This document shows, one piece after another, positions 17,535-26,670 of a stretch of 64,000 bases of DNA. The DNA comes from Paraglaciecola mesophila KMM 241. GTDB taxonomy: Bacteria > Pseudomonadota > Gammaproteobacteria > Enterobacterales > Alteromonadaceae. Position numbers and translations under genes: made by a program. The notes below the pieces were generated by a model, which did no database searches, was not told the origin of the DNA, and saw only the letters and a list, made by a program, of their open reading frames with translations. The stretch's first letter is position 1. Every line of letters starts with the position of its first letter. The stretch covers positions 16,676 through 80,675 of the forward strand of contig NZ_BAEP01000051.1 of NCBI RefSeq assembly GCF_000315015.1, read 5' to 3'.

Positions 17535-19154
17535 CTAGACAACGTCTTTGGTTAACTCAGCCCAGTTTTGGCTTTTGCTGGCGATAGCGATTTGTTCATC
17601 CAATATGTTTTGTAAATCATTTTCAGTGGTTAACGGATTTGCTAAAACCACACGAAACACTGTCATAGTTTGTTCGCCATAGGCTTGAGTCTGCATACGT
17701 GTACGCGACACAAATGACTTACCTGCCTCACGTTGCTGCTTTTGTACGTAGACGGTGAGCTTATCCAGCTTCTCATTAAATTTTACGCTTAACGAAGGAT
17801 CGGCTTTGACCTGTTGCTGCACCTCTTGGGGGTTAACTCGATAAGTAAGTAACGACAAAGTAGGGTGTGTAATCAACTCAAAATCTGGGTGAGATTGGAT
17901 CATTCGAGCGAAAATTTTCGCTTTCTCGATGCTTTGGTCAATCAACAATTCGTAACCTTGGCGACCAAATATATGCAAAGACGCATATACCATCATGGCC
18001 ATACCGTTGCGAGAGCCCTCCAACGTCGTAGCCCCTAAGTCTTTTGAGCCAGCTCGTAATATATAATTTGCGTGGTGACGAACCGCATTGCTGTCGTTAG
18101 GATCTTTAAACAGCACCATTCCAGCGCCCATAGGAACATACATTTGCTTATGCGCATCTATAGTAACTGAATCTGCTCGTTCAATTCCCTTGAGGATATT
18201 TCTATGGGTGCTTGAGAATAACGTAGCACCACCCCAAGCAGCGTCTACATGAAAGTGACAACCTAGCTCTTGGGCCACGTCAGCAAGTTCATTCAATGGG
18301 TCAACGTGGCCCGTCTCAGTGGTGCCGGCTACGCCAACAATGCTAAGAATTTTATTGCCTTGTTCTGCGTATTGTTTACCGAAAGCAAGCGCCTTTTCAG
18401 GGGACAAGCGCTGAGTAGGGCAGTCTAGCGTGATGAGCTGTTCACGGCCTAGTCCAAGTATATCTACGGATTTTGACAGAGAGTAATGACCACGGCGAGA
18501 TGACAAAATTGCCATTTTCTTATAGCCATAATGAGCCAAACCTGCCGCTAATCCTTCACGAGCTACCCCTTTAAATACACCATCGGCGGCTAAAGCTTTA
18601 TTACGCGCCACCCACAAGGCCGTTACGTTGGCTATTGTGCCACCAGAGCAAAAAGCTCCCAACGCGTGATTAGCGCTGTGCAGATAGGTGTTATAAAAGT
18701 CACTTTTTTGGGCATACACCAGTTCATGCATCATGCCCAATACTTGACGCTCCAAAGGCGTAAAGGCTTTAGACGTTTCGATTTTGACCAAATTTTGATT
18801 TAAGCCAACTAATAATTTAGCTAACGATAAATGAAAATAAGGTAAGGCAGAGGTCATGTGCCCGATAAACGTTGGCGAATAGGTATTAACAGAATTTGCG
18901 ACTAACTTTTCCAGTAAATTAGCAGCGTGCTCAGAGACAAACTCTGGGTGCTCAGGCACATTAAATTCAGCGAAACTTTGTTCAATTTGCTCAAGTGACG
19001 TGACTTTGGTTACCACGTGTTGAGACAAAAAATCAGCCAAGTTATCTGACAGATGCTGCTCAATTTGAGCCAATTTAGAATCTTTACCTTCAGGCATGGT
19101 AAATACTCTAAACAAATGCTCTAAACTGACTTCAGCTACGGCCACTCTTGACAC
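17535..19154 (-). CDS. panP: PLP-dependent aspartate 1-decarboxylase PanP
   Basis: This 539-residue group II decarboxylase has FCSGGTIANVTALW, HVDAAWGGATL and TIDAHKQMYVPMGAG, where the Lys after DAH binds pyridoxal phosphate. It matches the PanP type, which makes beta-alanine from aspartate in Vibrio/Shewanella-like bacteria that lack the pyruvoyl enzyme PanD. Its place beside panBC, convergent across the terminator, supports this; glutamate or another acidic amino acid as substrate is the alternative. The first codon is GTG at 19154; a second in-frame GTG at 19145 lies at a better distance from GAGG and may be the true start. Confidence 0.88.
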   Translation of the reverse strand: MSRVAVAEVSLEHLFRVFTMPEGKDSKLAQIEQHLSDNLADFLSQHVVTKVTSLEQIEQSFAEFNVPEHPEFVSEHAANLLEKLVANSVNTYSPTFIGHMTSALPYFHLSLAKLLVGLNQNLVKIETSKAFTPLERQVLGMMHELVYAQKSDFYNTYLHSANHALGAFCSGGTIANVTALWVARNKALAADGVFKGVAREGLAAGLAHYGYKKMAILSSRRGHYSLSKSVDILGLGREQLITLDCPTQRLSPEKALAFGKQYAEQGNKILSIVGVAGTTETGHVDPLNELADVAQELGCHFHVDAAWGGATLFSSTHRNILKGIERADSVTIDAHKQMYVPMGAGMVLFKDPNDSNAVRHHANYILRAGSKDLGATTLEGSRNGMAMMVYASLHIFGRQGYELLIDQSIEKAKIFARMIQSHPDFELITHPTLSLLTYRVNPQEVQQQVKADPSLSVKFNEKLDKLTVYVQKQQREAGKSFVSRTRMQTQAYGEQTMTVFRVVLANPLTTENDLQNILDEQIAIASKSQNWAELTKDVV

Positions 19155-19365
19155 CTCATATGAAAACTTTCAGGTCGCGAACTTTACATGAATTTTTCAC
19201 CTAGACCAACATAAACACCGCGTTTATAAGGGGGGAAAGTCGCTTTTTGAGGACTCTTTTTACGTAACAGAGTGTGTGGCGAACAGAAATATTCAAAAAT
19301 GTGTATAAAAGTTGCACAATCCACCCTAGCCTTGGGGCGCTAACTTGCTATAGTATAAAGAAAAA

Positions 19366-20091
19366 ATGCTATCCATTATGAAAGTCTCTCAAGTTACAGA
19401 AAGCTTTAACCTCGACAACGTCGTGCCCTTCTTCCAACCGATTATGGATTTGACCACTAATCAGGTTTGGCGTTACGAATGCTTAGCTCGTTTAATTACC
19501 TTAGGTGAGCATCCGTTTATTCCCACTGAGTTCCTGTACTTAGTTGACCGACAAGAGAGTCGCTCCCAATTGACCGAAACGATTTTTAATCGCAGTGCGC
19601 AATATTTTCGTGAGCGTGACATACCTTGGAATATCAACATTAGTCTAGCCGATATGCAAGATGAAGGCATTCACCGGTTTTTAAGCACTCAGGCTCAGAG
19701 CTACCCCAATCCTCAGCGGGTGGCGTTAGAAGTAACCGCACAAAATGTGTTGGCAGACACATATACATTTGAAACATTTTCCTTGTTATGTAAAAAGCTG
19801 GGCTTGAGTTTGTTTGTTGATAACCTAGAGCCAGACGTAGAGCAGGTAGAGCATTTACTCGAGTTGCCGATTAGCGCTGTGAAAGTGTCAGGCCCAGTGT
19901 TAGCAGACTTGGCTAAGAATGAAAAAGCACAGTCCATCATCAAGACACTGTGCGAACAGGGGCGACATAAAAATATCGATTTAGTTGCTCAACACCTCGA
20001 AAGTGAAGAACAATTAAACCTGCTTAAACATCTTAATGTGCGTTACGCCCAAGGCTTTTATTTCAGCCAGCCTAAGGCGCAAGCGCACTAA
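19366..20091 (+). CDS. Degenerate EAL-domain protein, probably catalytically inactive
   Basis: A 241-residue stand-alone EAL fold: FFQPIMDLTTNQVWRYECLARL replaces the EALLR motif, LEVTAQN takes the place of ELTE, VDNLEP stands where active enzymes have DDFGTG, and AQHLES replaces the AEGVE glutamate. YAQGFYFSQP at the end is conserved. With most metal ligands gone, cyclic di-GMP hydrolysis is unlikely; it may bind c-di-GMP or a protein. Two close ATGs (19366 and 19378) are possible starts. An extended -10 box TGCTATAGT ends at 19354, very close to the first ATG, which would favour the second ATG. Confidence 0.85.
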   Translation: MLSIMKVSQVTESFNLDNVVPFFQPIMDLTTNQVWRYECLARLITLGEHPFIPTEFLYLVDRQESRSQLTETIFNRSAQYFRERDIPWNINISLADMQDEGIHRFLSTQAQSYPNPQRVALEVTAQNVLADTYTFETFSLLCKKLGLSLFVDNLEPDVEQVEHLLELPISAVKVSGPVLADLAKNEKAQSIIKTLCEQGRHKNIDLVAQHLESEEQLNLLKHLNVRYAQGFYFSQPKAQAH

Positions 20092-20137
20092 AAGTGTGTA
20101 GATATAATTGGAATGACAACTGTGGATAAAACCGCGA

Positions 20138-20815
20138 TTATAACTGGCTAATCACTTGCCAACTGTGTTGGCCGCTAGCCCAATATTTGCGCTCGAAGGG
20201 GGTGATAGCCTGCGCATGATGATATTGCTTCATGTCTGCGTTAAACCCTGCTAGTTCAAGCGCTAAAGCAAATTCCTGAATGTAAATCTGCCAGTTGCTG
20301 CGCACTTCAAGTTGCCCGCCTAATTTAACGATTTCTGCAAATGCAGGGCTGCCGTGCCAACGTCTTTGCACATGTGCAGCTTTAGGATACGGGTTAGGGT
20401 AGAGCAAAAAGTGCTTACTCAAACGCCATTCGGCTTGCACCGCCAAACGCCAGAAGTCATTTAGATCCGCTCTGAGTATCAAAGCATTATCTTGTTTGAG
20501 ACTGTAATGCTCATGTTTGCCCACGCGCAGGGCTGACTTGTCGACCCCTATGACTCTGGCCTCTGGGTGCTGATTGGCAATGTGTGCGGTGCTTTCACCC
20601 ACGCCGCAACATGCATCCAATATTAGCGGGCCTTGCCAATCACCTAGCCAATCTTGCGCTTGGGAAAACGCCTGTAAGGTATGTTCCGTCAATGGACGCT
20701 GGCTGGGGTGTTGCAAGTGACGAGCAACCAAATCTGGGAGCTTCTCATGCACCCCAGTTTGATTGCTATCGATATGCCGAGAATTGCCCTCGGGCGACGA
20801 ATAGTTATGACTCAC
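20138..20815 (-). CDS. TrmB-like SAM-dependent methyltransferase
   Basis: A 225-residue protein with the TrmB fold: LILDACCGVGESTAHIA binds SAM, and YPNPYPKAAHVQRRWH corresponds to the FPDPWPKxRHxKRR substrate motif of tRNA m7G46 methyltransferase. The substitution of Asp by Asn in the PNPYPK motif and the divergent N-terminus suggest a paralogue rather than the housekeeping TrmB. The substrate may be tRNA but cannot be fixed. It ends 14 bp before the adjacent exporter permease begins to be read on the same strand, so it may be the last gene of that unit. Confidence 0.75.
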   Translation of the reverse strand: MSHNYSSPEGNSRHIDSNQTGVHEKLPDLVARHLQHPSQRPLTEHTLQAFSQAQDWLGDWQGPLILDACCGVGESTAHIANQHPEARVIGVDKSALRVGKHEHYSLKQDNALILRADLNDFWRLAVQAEWRLSKHFLLYPNPYPKAAHVQRRWHGSPAFAEIVKLGGQLEVRSNWQIYIQEFALALELAGFNADMKQYHHAQAITPFERKYWASGQHSWQVISQL

Positions 20816-20829
20816 GTTTGTTATTTCAC

Positions 20830-21600
20830 CTAGCTTCTAATACCAACGCCGCGATTAATCAGTGAATACGCAAAACCTAGCAACACCACATTAAATACCA
20901 CTAACAACCCCAATGAGTACATGTAATCCACGTCAGACACCCCTAAAAATCCATAGCGGAAGCCATTCACCATATATACGATAGGGTTGATTTTACTGAC
21001 CCATTGCCAGAATTCAGGCAACAATGTTAACGAATAAAACACCCCGCCTAAGTAGGTCAATGGCGTTAACACAAAGGTAGGCACCACGCTGATATCATCG
21101 AACGACTTAGCAAATATGGCATTAATTAAGCCAGCGGTAGCGAATAAAATCGACGTTAATAGCAAGGTAATGATAATAATGGGAATACTGTGCAGGCTTA
21201 TATCGACAAACAACATGGATACGCACGTCACGATAATACCGATGAGTATCGCCCGAGCGACCCCGCCGCCTACAAAGCCGGCTATGATCACCCAGTTTGG
21301 GATGGGCGCCACTAACAATTCTTCAATGTTGTGCTGAAACTTAGCACTGTAAAAAGAGGACGATACATTTGAATATGAATTGGTGATCACCGCCATCATA
21401 ATCAGCCCAGGTACGATAAACTCCATGTAGCTAAAGCCGCCCATTTGGCCGATGCGACTGCCAATTAAGTTACCGAATATCACGAAATATAAAGACATCG
21501 TAATCGCTGGTGGCACAAGCGTTTGTATCCAAATACGCAAGAAGCGAGTGCACTCTTTTATCCACAGCGTTTGCAGCGCAATCATGGTGCGATTACCCAT
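20830..21600 (-). CDS. yadH: ABC-2 type exporter permease (YadH-like)
   Basis: A 256-residue permease, the same length as E. coli YadH, with six membrane segments and the ABC-2 motif region around PLTYLGGVFYSLTLLP and NPIVYMVNGFRYGFLG near the C-terminus. Its start overlaps the end of the ATPase gene by 8 bp, indicating a tight operon. The exported substrate is unknown for this family. Confidence 0.9.
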   Translation of the reverse strand: MGNRTMIALQTLWIKECTRFLRIWIQTLVPPAITMSLYFVIFGNLIGSRIGQMGGFSYMEFIVPGLIMMAVITNSYSNVSSSFYSAKFQHNIEELLVAPIPNWVIIAGFVGGGVARAILIGIIVTCVSMLFVDISLHSIPIIIITLLLTSILFATAGLINAIFAKSFDDISVVPTFVLTPLTYLGGVFYSLTLLPEFWQWVSKINPIVYMVNGFRYGFLGVSDVDYMYSLGLLVVFNVVLLGFAYSLINRGVGIRS

Positions 21601-22552
21601 TAGCTAACTCCTTCTTTTTTTGTTCGCTATTCGCTAGCTCCGCACGGCCTGATTCAACCAATCGTACAAACAACTCCTCTAAGCGGTTCGATTTATTGCG
21701 CATACTTAACACTTGTATTTGCTGGCTGGATAGCTGCTCAAACACGTTGTTTAAACTCTCTTCTTTAGCTACATCCACTTCTAACGTGTGGACATCCAAT
21801 AAACGATATTCAAAGCCTGATAGAGCTATATTCTGATGTTCACCCGCTAAATCAAAGATGAATGTTTCAATATTTAAGGTGGCAAGCAATGATTTCATAC
21901 TGGTGTTTTGTACAATCACGCCCTTATCGATAATCGCAATGTTGCGGCACAACATTTCGGCTTCTTCAAGGTAGTGCGTGGTCAATATAATGGTGATGCC
22001 TTGCTCGTTAATCTCTTTGAGGAAAGTCCACATTGAGCGGCGTATTTCAATGTCTACCCCAGCGGTCGGCTCATCCAAAATCAACATTCTGGGTTCATGC
22101 ATTAGTGCGCGTGCAATCATCAGGCGGCGCTTCATACCACCGGATAAATTGCGCGCTGGCTGGTTACGCTTTTCCCATAAGTCCAATTGCTTAAGGTATT
22201 TTTCGGCACGCTCTTTGGCGACATTGCGCGGTACACCGTAATAACCTGCCTGATTAACCACGATTTGGGTCAAAGTTTCAAACTGGTTAAAGTTGAATTC
22301 TTGTGGCACCAAGCCAATGCAAGATTTGGCTTCAACGGGCTGTGCATCTAGCGAGTATTCAAAAATGTCCGCACTGCCACTGGTTTTATTCACCAGAGAA
22401 CTGATAATGCCAATTGTGGTTGATTTTCCAGCACCGTTCGGGCCGAGTAGGGCGAAGAAATCCCCCTGTTTCACTTCTAAGTTAATCCCATTAAGGGCTC
22501 GGGTTCCACCTTTATATACTTTGGTCAACCCTTTGATATTCAATGCATTCAT
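21593..22552 (-). CDS. yadG: ABC exporter ATP-binding protein (YadG-like)
   Basis: A 319-residue ATPase with Walker A LLGPNGAGKSTTIG, Q-loop region VPQEFNFNQFET, signature LSGGMKRRLMIARAL and Walker B MLILDEPTAGVDIE. The C-terminal 90 residues extend past the ATPase core as in the YadG/CcmA group. It pairs with the downstream permease gene. Confidence 0.9.
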   Translation of the reverse strand: MNALNIKGLTKVYKGGTRALNGINLEVKQGDFFALLGPNGAGKSTTIGIISSLVNKTSGSADIFEYSLDAQPVEAKSCIGLVPQEFNFNQFETLTQIVVNQAGYYGVPRNVAKERAEKYLKQLDLWEKRNQPARNLSGGMKRRLMIARALMHEPRMLILDEPTAGVDIEIRRSMWTFLKEINEQGITIILTTHYLEEAEMLCRNIAIIDKGVIVQNTSMKSLLATLNIETFIFDLAGEHQNIALSGFEYRLLDVHTLEVDVAKEESLNNVFEQLSSQQIQVLSMRNKSNRLEELFVRLVESGRAELANSEQKKKELANG

Positions 22553-22828
22553 GCTTTATTCCGCGTGATTTTCAGGATGTTGGATAATCTGTTTTAACGA
22601 TGACTGCCAATTTAGAGAGACAAAATGAAAAAGCACAAAGTTGTTGGCTGGATGTACTCACACCGAAAAGTATGCATTATACCATGGCGATGAATGAATA
22701 AAACATGACGGGCACTGAATAAAATGTAAGGTTTTTAGTTTGTTAGTCCCTAAAGCACGTTCGGTGTATATAAGCAGCAATGTGCACATCGAAATTACTA
22801 TACCAACAATAACAAGATAGGAAAATCC

Positions 22829-23419
22829 ATGGCCCATATGCAGCCTTTACCCAAAGAAACCACACCTGAATTGGCAGACGACTTCGCAATCTTTGAACAA
22901 ATTTTAGGTTTTGTACCCAATAGTTTGCTAACAATGCAGCGCCGGCCAGAGATCGTACGCGGTTTTGGGGTGTTAACTAAAGCGGTGATGGCAAAAAACG
23001 GCACGGTTGATTTAGGTTTCAAACGTCTACTGGCGCACTTTTCCAGCCGAGCCGCAGGCTGCCAATACTGTGAAGCGCACTCCTTAATAGCTGCTAAAAT
23101 TCACGGTATTTCTGATGAAAAGGTCGCTGCCGTGTGGGAATACCAAACCAGCCCGCTTTATTCCGATGCTGAGCGTGTCGCTCTTGATTATGCACTTGCT
23201 GCAGGTTCAGTGCCGAATGCGGTAGATGAGCCATTGATGGCGCGTATGCGAGCCTATTGGGAAGAAGACGAAATCGTCGAAATTCTAGGCGCTATTTGTT
23301 TATATGGTTTTTTAAACCGCTGGAATGACTCCATGGCCACAGATTTAGAAGCCACGCCCAAAGCACTAGGTGAAGACGTGCTCGCCCAAGGCGGCTGGAC
23401 AGGCGGCAAACACGTGTAG
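22829..23419 (+). CDS. AhpD-like / carboxymuconolactone decarboxylase family protein
   Basis: A 196-residue helical protein with the redox motif CQYCEAHS (CxxC followed by His), as in AhpD-type alkylhydroperoxidases, preceded by FKRLLAHFSSRAAG. Members reduce peroxides using a partner thiol system or have unknown roles. Ribosome binding site AGGA lies seven bases before the ATG. It is monocistronic and faces the disrupted esterase gene. Confidence 0.85.
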   Translation: MAHMQPLPKETTPELADDFAIFEQILGFVPNSLLTMQRRPEIVRGFGVLTKAVMAKNGTVDLGFKRLLAHFSSRAAGCQYCEAHSLIAAKIHGISDEKVAAVWEYQTSPLYSDAERVALDYALAAGSVPNAVDEPLMARMRAYWEEDEIVEILGAICLYGFLNRWNDSMATDLEATPKALGEDVLAQGGWTGGKHV

Positions 23420-23449
23420 AAGTGCTAAATGATCGCGCTTAATTGAGGG

Positions 23450-25148
23450 CTAAAACTCATGCTTGCCGTATATCCAATCGAGCCCTTGAATTGACGTGGT
23501 TGGGAATGCGGTAGAGTGAGTGGCCCCTTCAATAATCTTAAAATTGAGTTTTACATTCTCTGATGCGCCGGCAGTTATTTTGTCCGCGAGCAATTGTGCG
23601 CCCTTCACCATGTCTTCACGCTCACCAAATTCTGGTGATTCTAGGCTGCCGACACCAAGATACACCTTCGTTTTATGTTCAGGGCTTTGCATAGACAGCG
23701 ACAGTAAGTAGTGATTATTGAACCATACGGAAGGGCTGCCTAGCACATATGCTGAGAATGTCTCTGGGGCCGTAGATAGCACATAGGCGCCAAACAGCCC
23801 GCCAAGTGAGTTGCCTACATATGTTCTGTATTTAGTATGAGCGCGATAATTTGACTCGATATATGGGAACACTATGTCTTGAATAAAGGTTAAGTGTGCT
23901 TTTGCACCGCCTGTTTCTAGTTTCCAATCGCTAGCTTTTGCAGGGGTAAAGTCTTATACCATTCCACGTTAATAAGTGATGACTCAGCGAGAGTTTAAAA
24001 GGGCTTAAACAAGGCGCATGACTGAATGAATAGTTGTTCTCTTTCGAAGTCATGCAACGCAGTGTAAGCCCTTTTAAAACTCGCCTGCAAGGAATGCCCC
24101 AGCGGCTTTTGATCTGCGTTCTCACTATTTGAAAGGGAACAACCATTACTACATAGCGACGCCTTAATCAAAAACCGCTGGACGCATTCTGAGGCGGTCA
24201 CTTATTAATGCGGATTGGTATTACTCTGCTTGATGCGCCTTTCGAACCTTTGGAGTATGAAATGCCTGCAATTATCGCTTCCTCCATTGTGCCACTATTC
24301 ATAGGGAATCGAGTAGCGCCAGAAACCAGTGGGAAACTGTATGGTGCGTCAGTGAGATATATCACTGGGTAATGCTTGCTTTTATTGGTCCGATAAGAGC
24401 GAGGAAGTTTGATAAAAAGCGGATAAACTCTTTTTGAAATAGGCTCTTCCAGTTCAACTACCTCACTTCTGGGGATGGTATAAGCGATTTTTTCGGGTTC
24501 TTTGTCTAACCATTTTTTAAGTGGTTCAACCCACGCGTTATGTGGTCGGTAGAAAGCGCCATGTGCTAGCCCTGTAGAAATCGAAATTTCTTCAAATGAC
24601 GCCACCTTACCACCACTGCGCTGTATGACTTTATTGCAGGAGCCAACGGTATCTGAGGTCTCATAAATTGAAAAGATATTACCCTGCAAAATCACATCAT
24701 TATGGGTGGAAAGGCTGCTAGTGCAAGCAGCTAAAATCACATAATTAATATCACTATTAGCTAGGTAGCTTGAGGTGATAGCGGTGATAAAACCGCCGCG
24801 AGAAAACCCCACTAGCGTTATATTACTTGGGGATACGCCATTTTTAATTAAATACTGAACTTGATGTTGAAGTTTCTTGGCATGCTCAAAAGGGTCGGTA
24901 TTTTTCGCCCTGTGCTCAGCAATAATGAAGGCATCTAGCTTTGAAAATGTCTCAAGTATTGCTGGGAAATCATAAGTGCCCCAAGATGGATGTTCTGGCG
25001 TTGTATCAAGGCCTTCGACAATCAAACCGTGAGAGTAAAAAACATAACGTGCGTTTGGGTCGACAGATGCGGGTACTTCGTTGTAAACACCACTCGCGAC
25101 AGCATTGACGCAATAAAGAATAAAAATAAATAAGATAGCGAGCTTCAT
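23450..25148 (-). pseudogene. Secreted alpha/beta hydrolase-esterase fusion, split by a MITE-like element
   Basis: Two open pieces read in the same direction. The 5' piece (25148 down to 24198, with ATG after AAGGAAAAGC and a signal peptide MKLAILFIFILYCVNAVASG) has a hydrolase domain with GFSRGG and then begins a second, esterase-D-like domain, KLPRSYRTN...YPVIYLTD. The 3' piece (to 23450) continues that domain from DFTPAKASDW, with the nucleophile motif VGNSLGGLFG and a late catalytic EGATHSTAF. Between them lies the 266-bp element at 23956-24221, which puts a stop after IRINK. Joining the flanks does not fully restore frame, so there may be a further small change. Confidence 0.8.
23956..24221. 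mobile_element. 266-bp MITE-like element with imperfect terminal inverted repeats
   Basis: The ends match as inverted repeats: left ATACCATTCCACGTTAATAA, right (reverse complement) ATACCAATCCGCATTAATAA, both continuing GTGA, with 21 of 24 positions equal. Inside lie further inverted arms, 23987-24007 with 24065-24084 (GCGAGAGTTTAAAAGGGC and its complement) and GCATGACT with AGTCATGC. It contains no plausible gene, so it would need a transposase in trans. A target duplication of TA or TAA is possible. It interrupts the esterase gene. Confidence 0.8.
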
Positions 25149-25260
25149 GCTTTTCCTTGCCTGAATTGAGCGTGATATTAGGTGAAATCTAAATGCGAAA
25201 GTTAGCGTAAATACCATGCATGTTCCATATGAGACGCTAGGAATATGCCATTTTAAGGCG

Positions 25261-25734
25261 TCACACTTCTTTAGCTTGGCTGCTTTCCTTGCCGCTATTG
25301 CCCGCTAAGCTCTGTATCGTTTGCAACATTTCAAGCACGCCTGCTCTTAACGCTGCATCTTTGCTATGGGTATTGCCTAGGGACTGATCAAACGCCGCTG
25401 ACTGCTTGGCTAAAGCGACGGTGTCGTATTTTTCATCGGGATCAAAATTTCGACTAGGGGGAGCCATTAAGGCTAGGCTCTCTTGGGACGTTATTAATCC
25501 ATTTTCGAGCAACTCTGCACCCATGCTAACCAATTGATTGTACGACATATTGTTTGGATTATACTTGGCGGCGATATCCTGCAATTTACTTTCGGCATTT
25601 AGCCCCGCTTCACTGAGCGTTACCTTATCTGTTGTCTGTTTTGTATTGGCCACATTCAAATTTTTGGCGACTGAAGTAGCGCTATCGCTCATTTGGTAAA
25701 TACGACTGACTTGATCGGGGCTATTTATTTGCAT
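25261..25734 (-). CDS. Conserved hypothetical protein, 157 residues
   Basis: I do not recognise a function. The protein is hydrophilic, without signal peptide or membrane segment. It has a middle motif KVTLSEAGLNAESKLQDIAAKYNP that looks like the DKVTLS-EA segments found near the N-terminus of several secreted or flagellum-related proteins, and a C-terminal helix ending in Glu/Ser-rich residues. AGGGA lies five bases before the ATG. It stands between the disrupted esterase and the sortase operon. Confidence 0.7.
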   Translation of the reverse strand: MQINSPDQVSRIYQMSDSATSVAKNLNVANTKQTTDKVTLSEAGLNAESKLQDIAAKYNPNNMSYNQLVSMGAELLENGLITSQESLALMAPPSRNFDPDEKYDTVALAKQSAAFDQSLGNTHSKDAALRAGVLEMLQTIQSLAGNSGKESSQAKEV

Positions 25735-25953
25735 GTCATTCCCTGTTGATAATAATGTGCGAGTGATAAGGCTTGAACGTCTCGGTAACTAGCTAAGCCG
25801 AGGTGAAAATTGGACTGCGTAATCAATTTGAACAGCAATAAATAAGCCAAAAAATAATCTCTTTCCCGAGCAGCAAAGCCTCACTTAGTTGCATTCATGA
25901 GGTGTTTTTAGGAAGCTTATTGCCGTTAAAAACAACAGTGCGGCAACAAAGGG

Positions 25954-26670
25954 TTATCGTACCCTCTCAGCACTGACCACATAGCGCATGGTCGGGTTGG
26001 GTATCATTGAGTTAAACGGGTAGCAGGTGATTAATGTGAGTTGATCTGCGCCTTGTGACTCGATGATGTGAGTTTGGCTCTGATGCACAATGAAGGTCGA
26101 TGTGACGCGATACTGCCCTTGCGCTTTGAGGGTTTGCACGCCTATGGAATCTCCCTTGTTGAGGTATTGCAGCGCGGCGAAGTGTGTATCTCTATGGCCT
26201 GTGATGACACTATTGCCGCTCTCAAATGGCAGAGGGGTGGTACTCATATGTCCGGGCCCGAATGCCATCGTGCTCCCTGATGCTCCCCCTAAAACGTATA
26301 ATGTATCTTCTGATAATGAGCCTATTAACTGACTTGGAAACGTGAGTTTGGCCACAGGATAGGTATCAGCCCAGGGCCAAGGTTTGGTTCTTATGGCTTG
26401 ATCTGCAAGTGTTTGATTAGTGTGATTGGAAAGAATATTAGCTTCAGTTGCATGCACGTTGCGTTGCCAAGCGCTGGCGATAAGCGCCTGTGCTAATTGT
26501 GCCTTAGCCCACATGTACACACCGTTTGAAACCAATAGCCCGCCGCCAACTAGGCATGTGAGCCAGATAGCACTTAACAGAGCATTTTTTAGACTCACTC
26601 GGCTAAACCACACAGTCCACTTTGCCTCGTTATCGCACACGTGCGTGCTTCGTTCAGCTCCTGAAATCAT
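25954..26670 (-). CDS. Class GN sortase of the proteobacterial dedicated sortase system
   Basis: A membrane-anchored transpeptidase with one N-terminal membrane segment (LKNALLSAIWLTCLVGGGLL) and the sortase triad: His in VITGHRDTHF, Cys in LTLITCYPF and Arg in NPTMRYVV. Class GN sortases of Gram-negative bacteria usually have a single target encoded next door, here the VIT/VWA protein with LPQTA. I chose ATG at 26670, which overlaps the target gene's stop as ATGA, over the GTG at 26694. The protein then has 238 residues. Confidence 0.93.
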   Translation of the reverse strand: MISGAERSTHVCDNEAKWTVWFSRVSLKNALLSAIWLTCLVGGGLLVSNGVYMWAKAQLAQALIASAWQRNVHATEANILSNHTNQTLADQAIRTKPWPWADTYPVAKLTFPSQLIGSLSEDTLYVLGGASGSTMAFGPGHMSTTPLPFESGNSVITGHRDTHFAALQYLNKGDSIGVQTLKAQGQYRVTSTFIVHQSQTHIIESQGADQLTLITCYPFNSMIPNPTMRYVVSAERVR

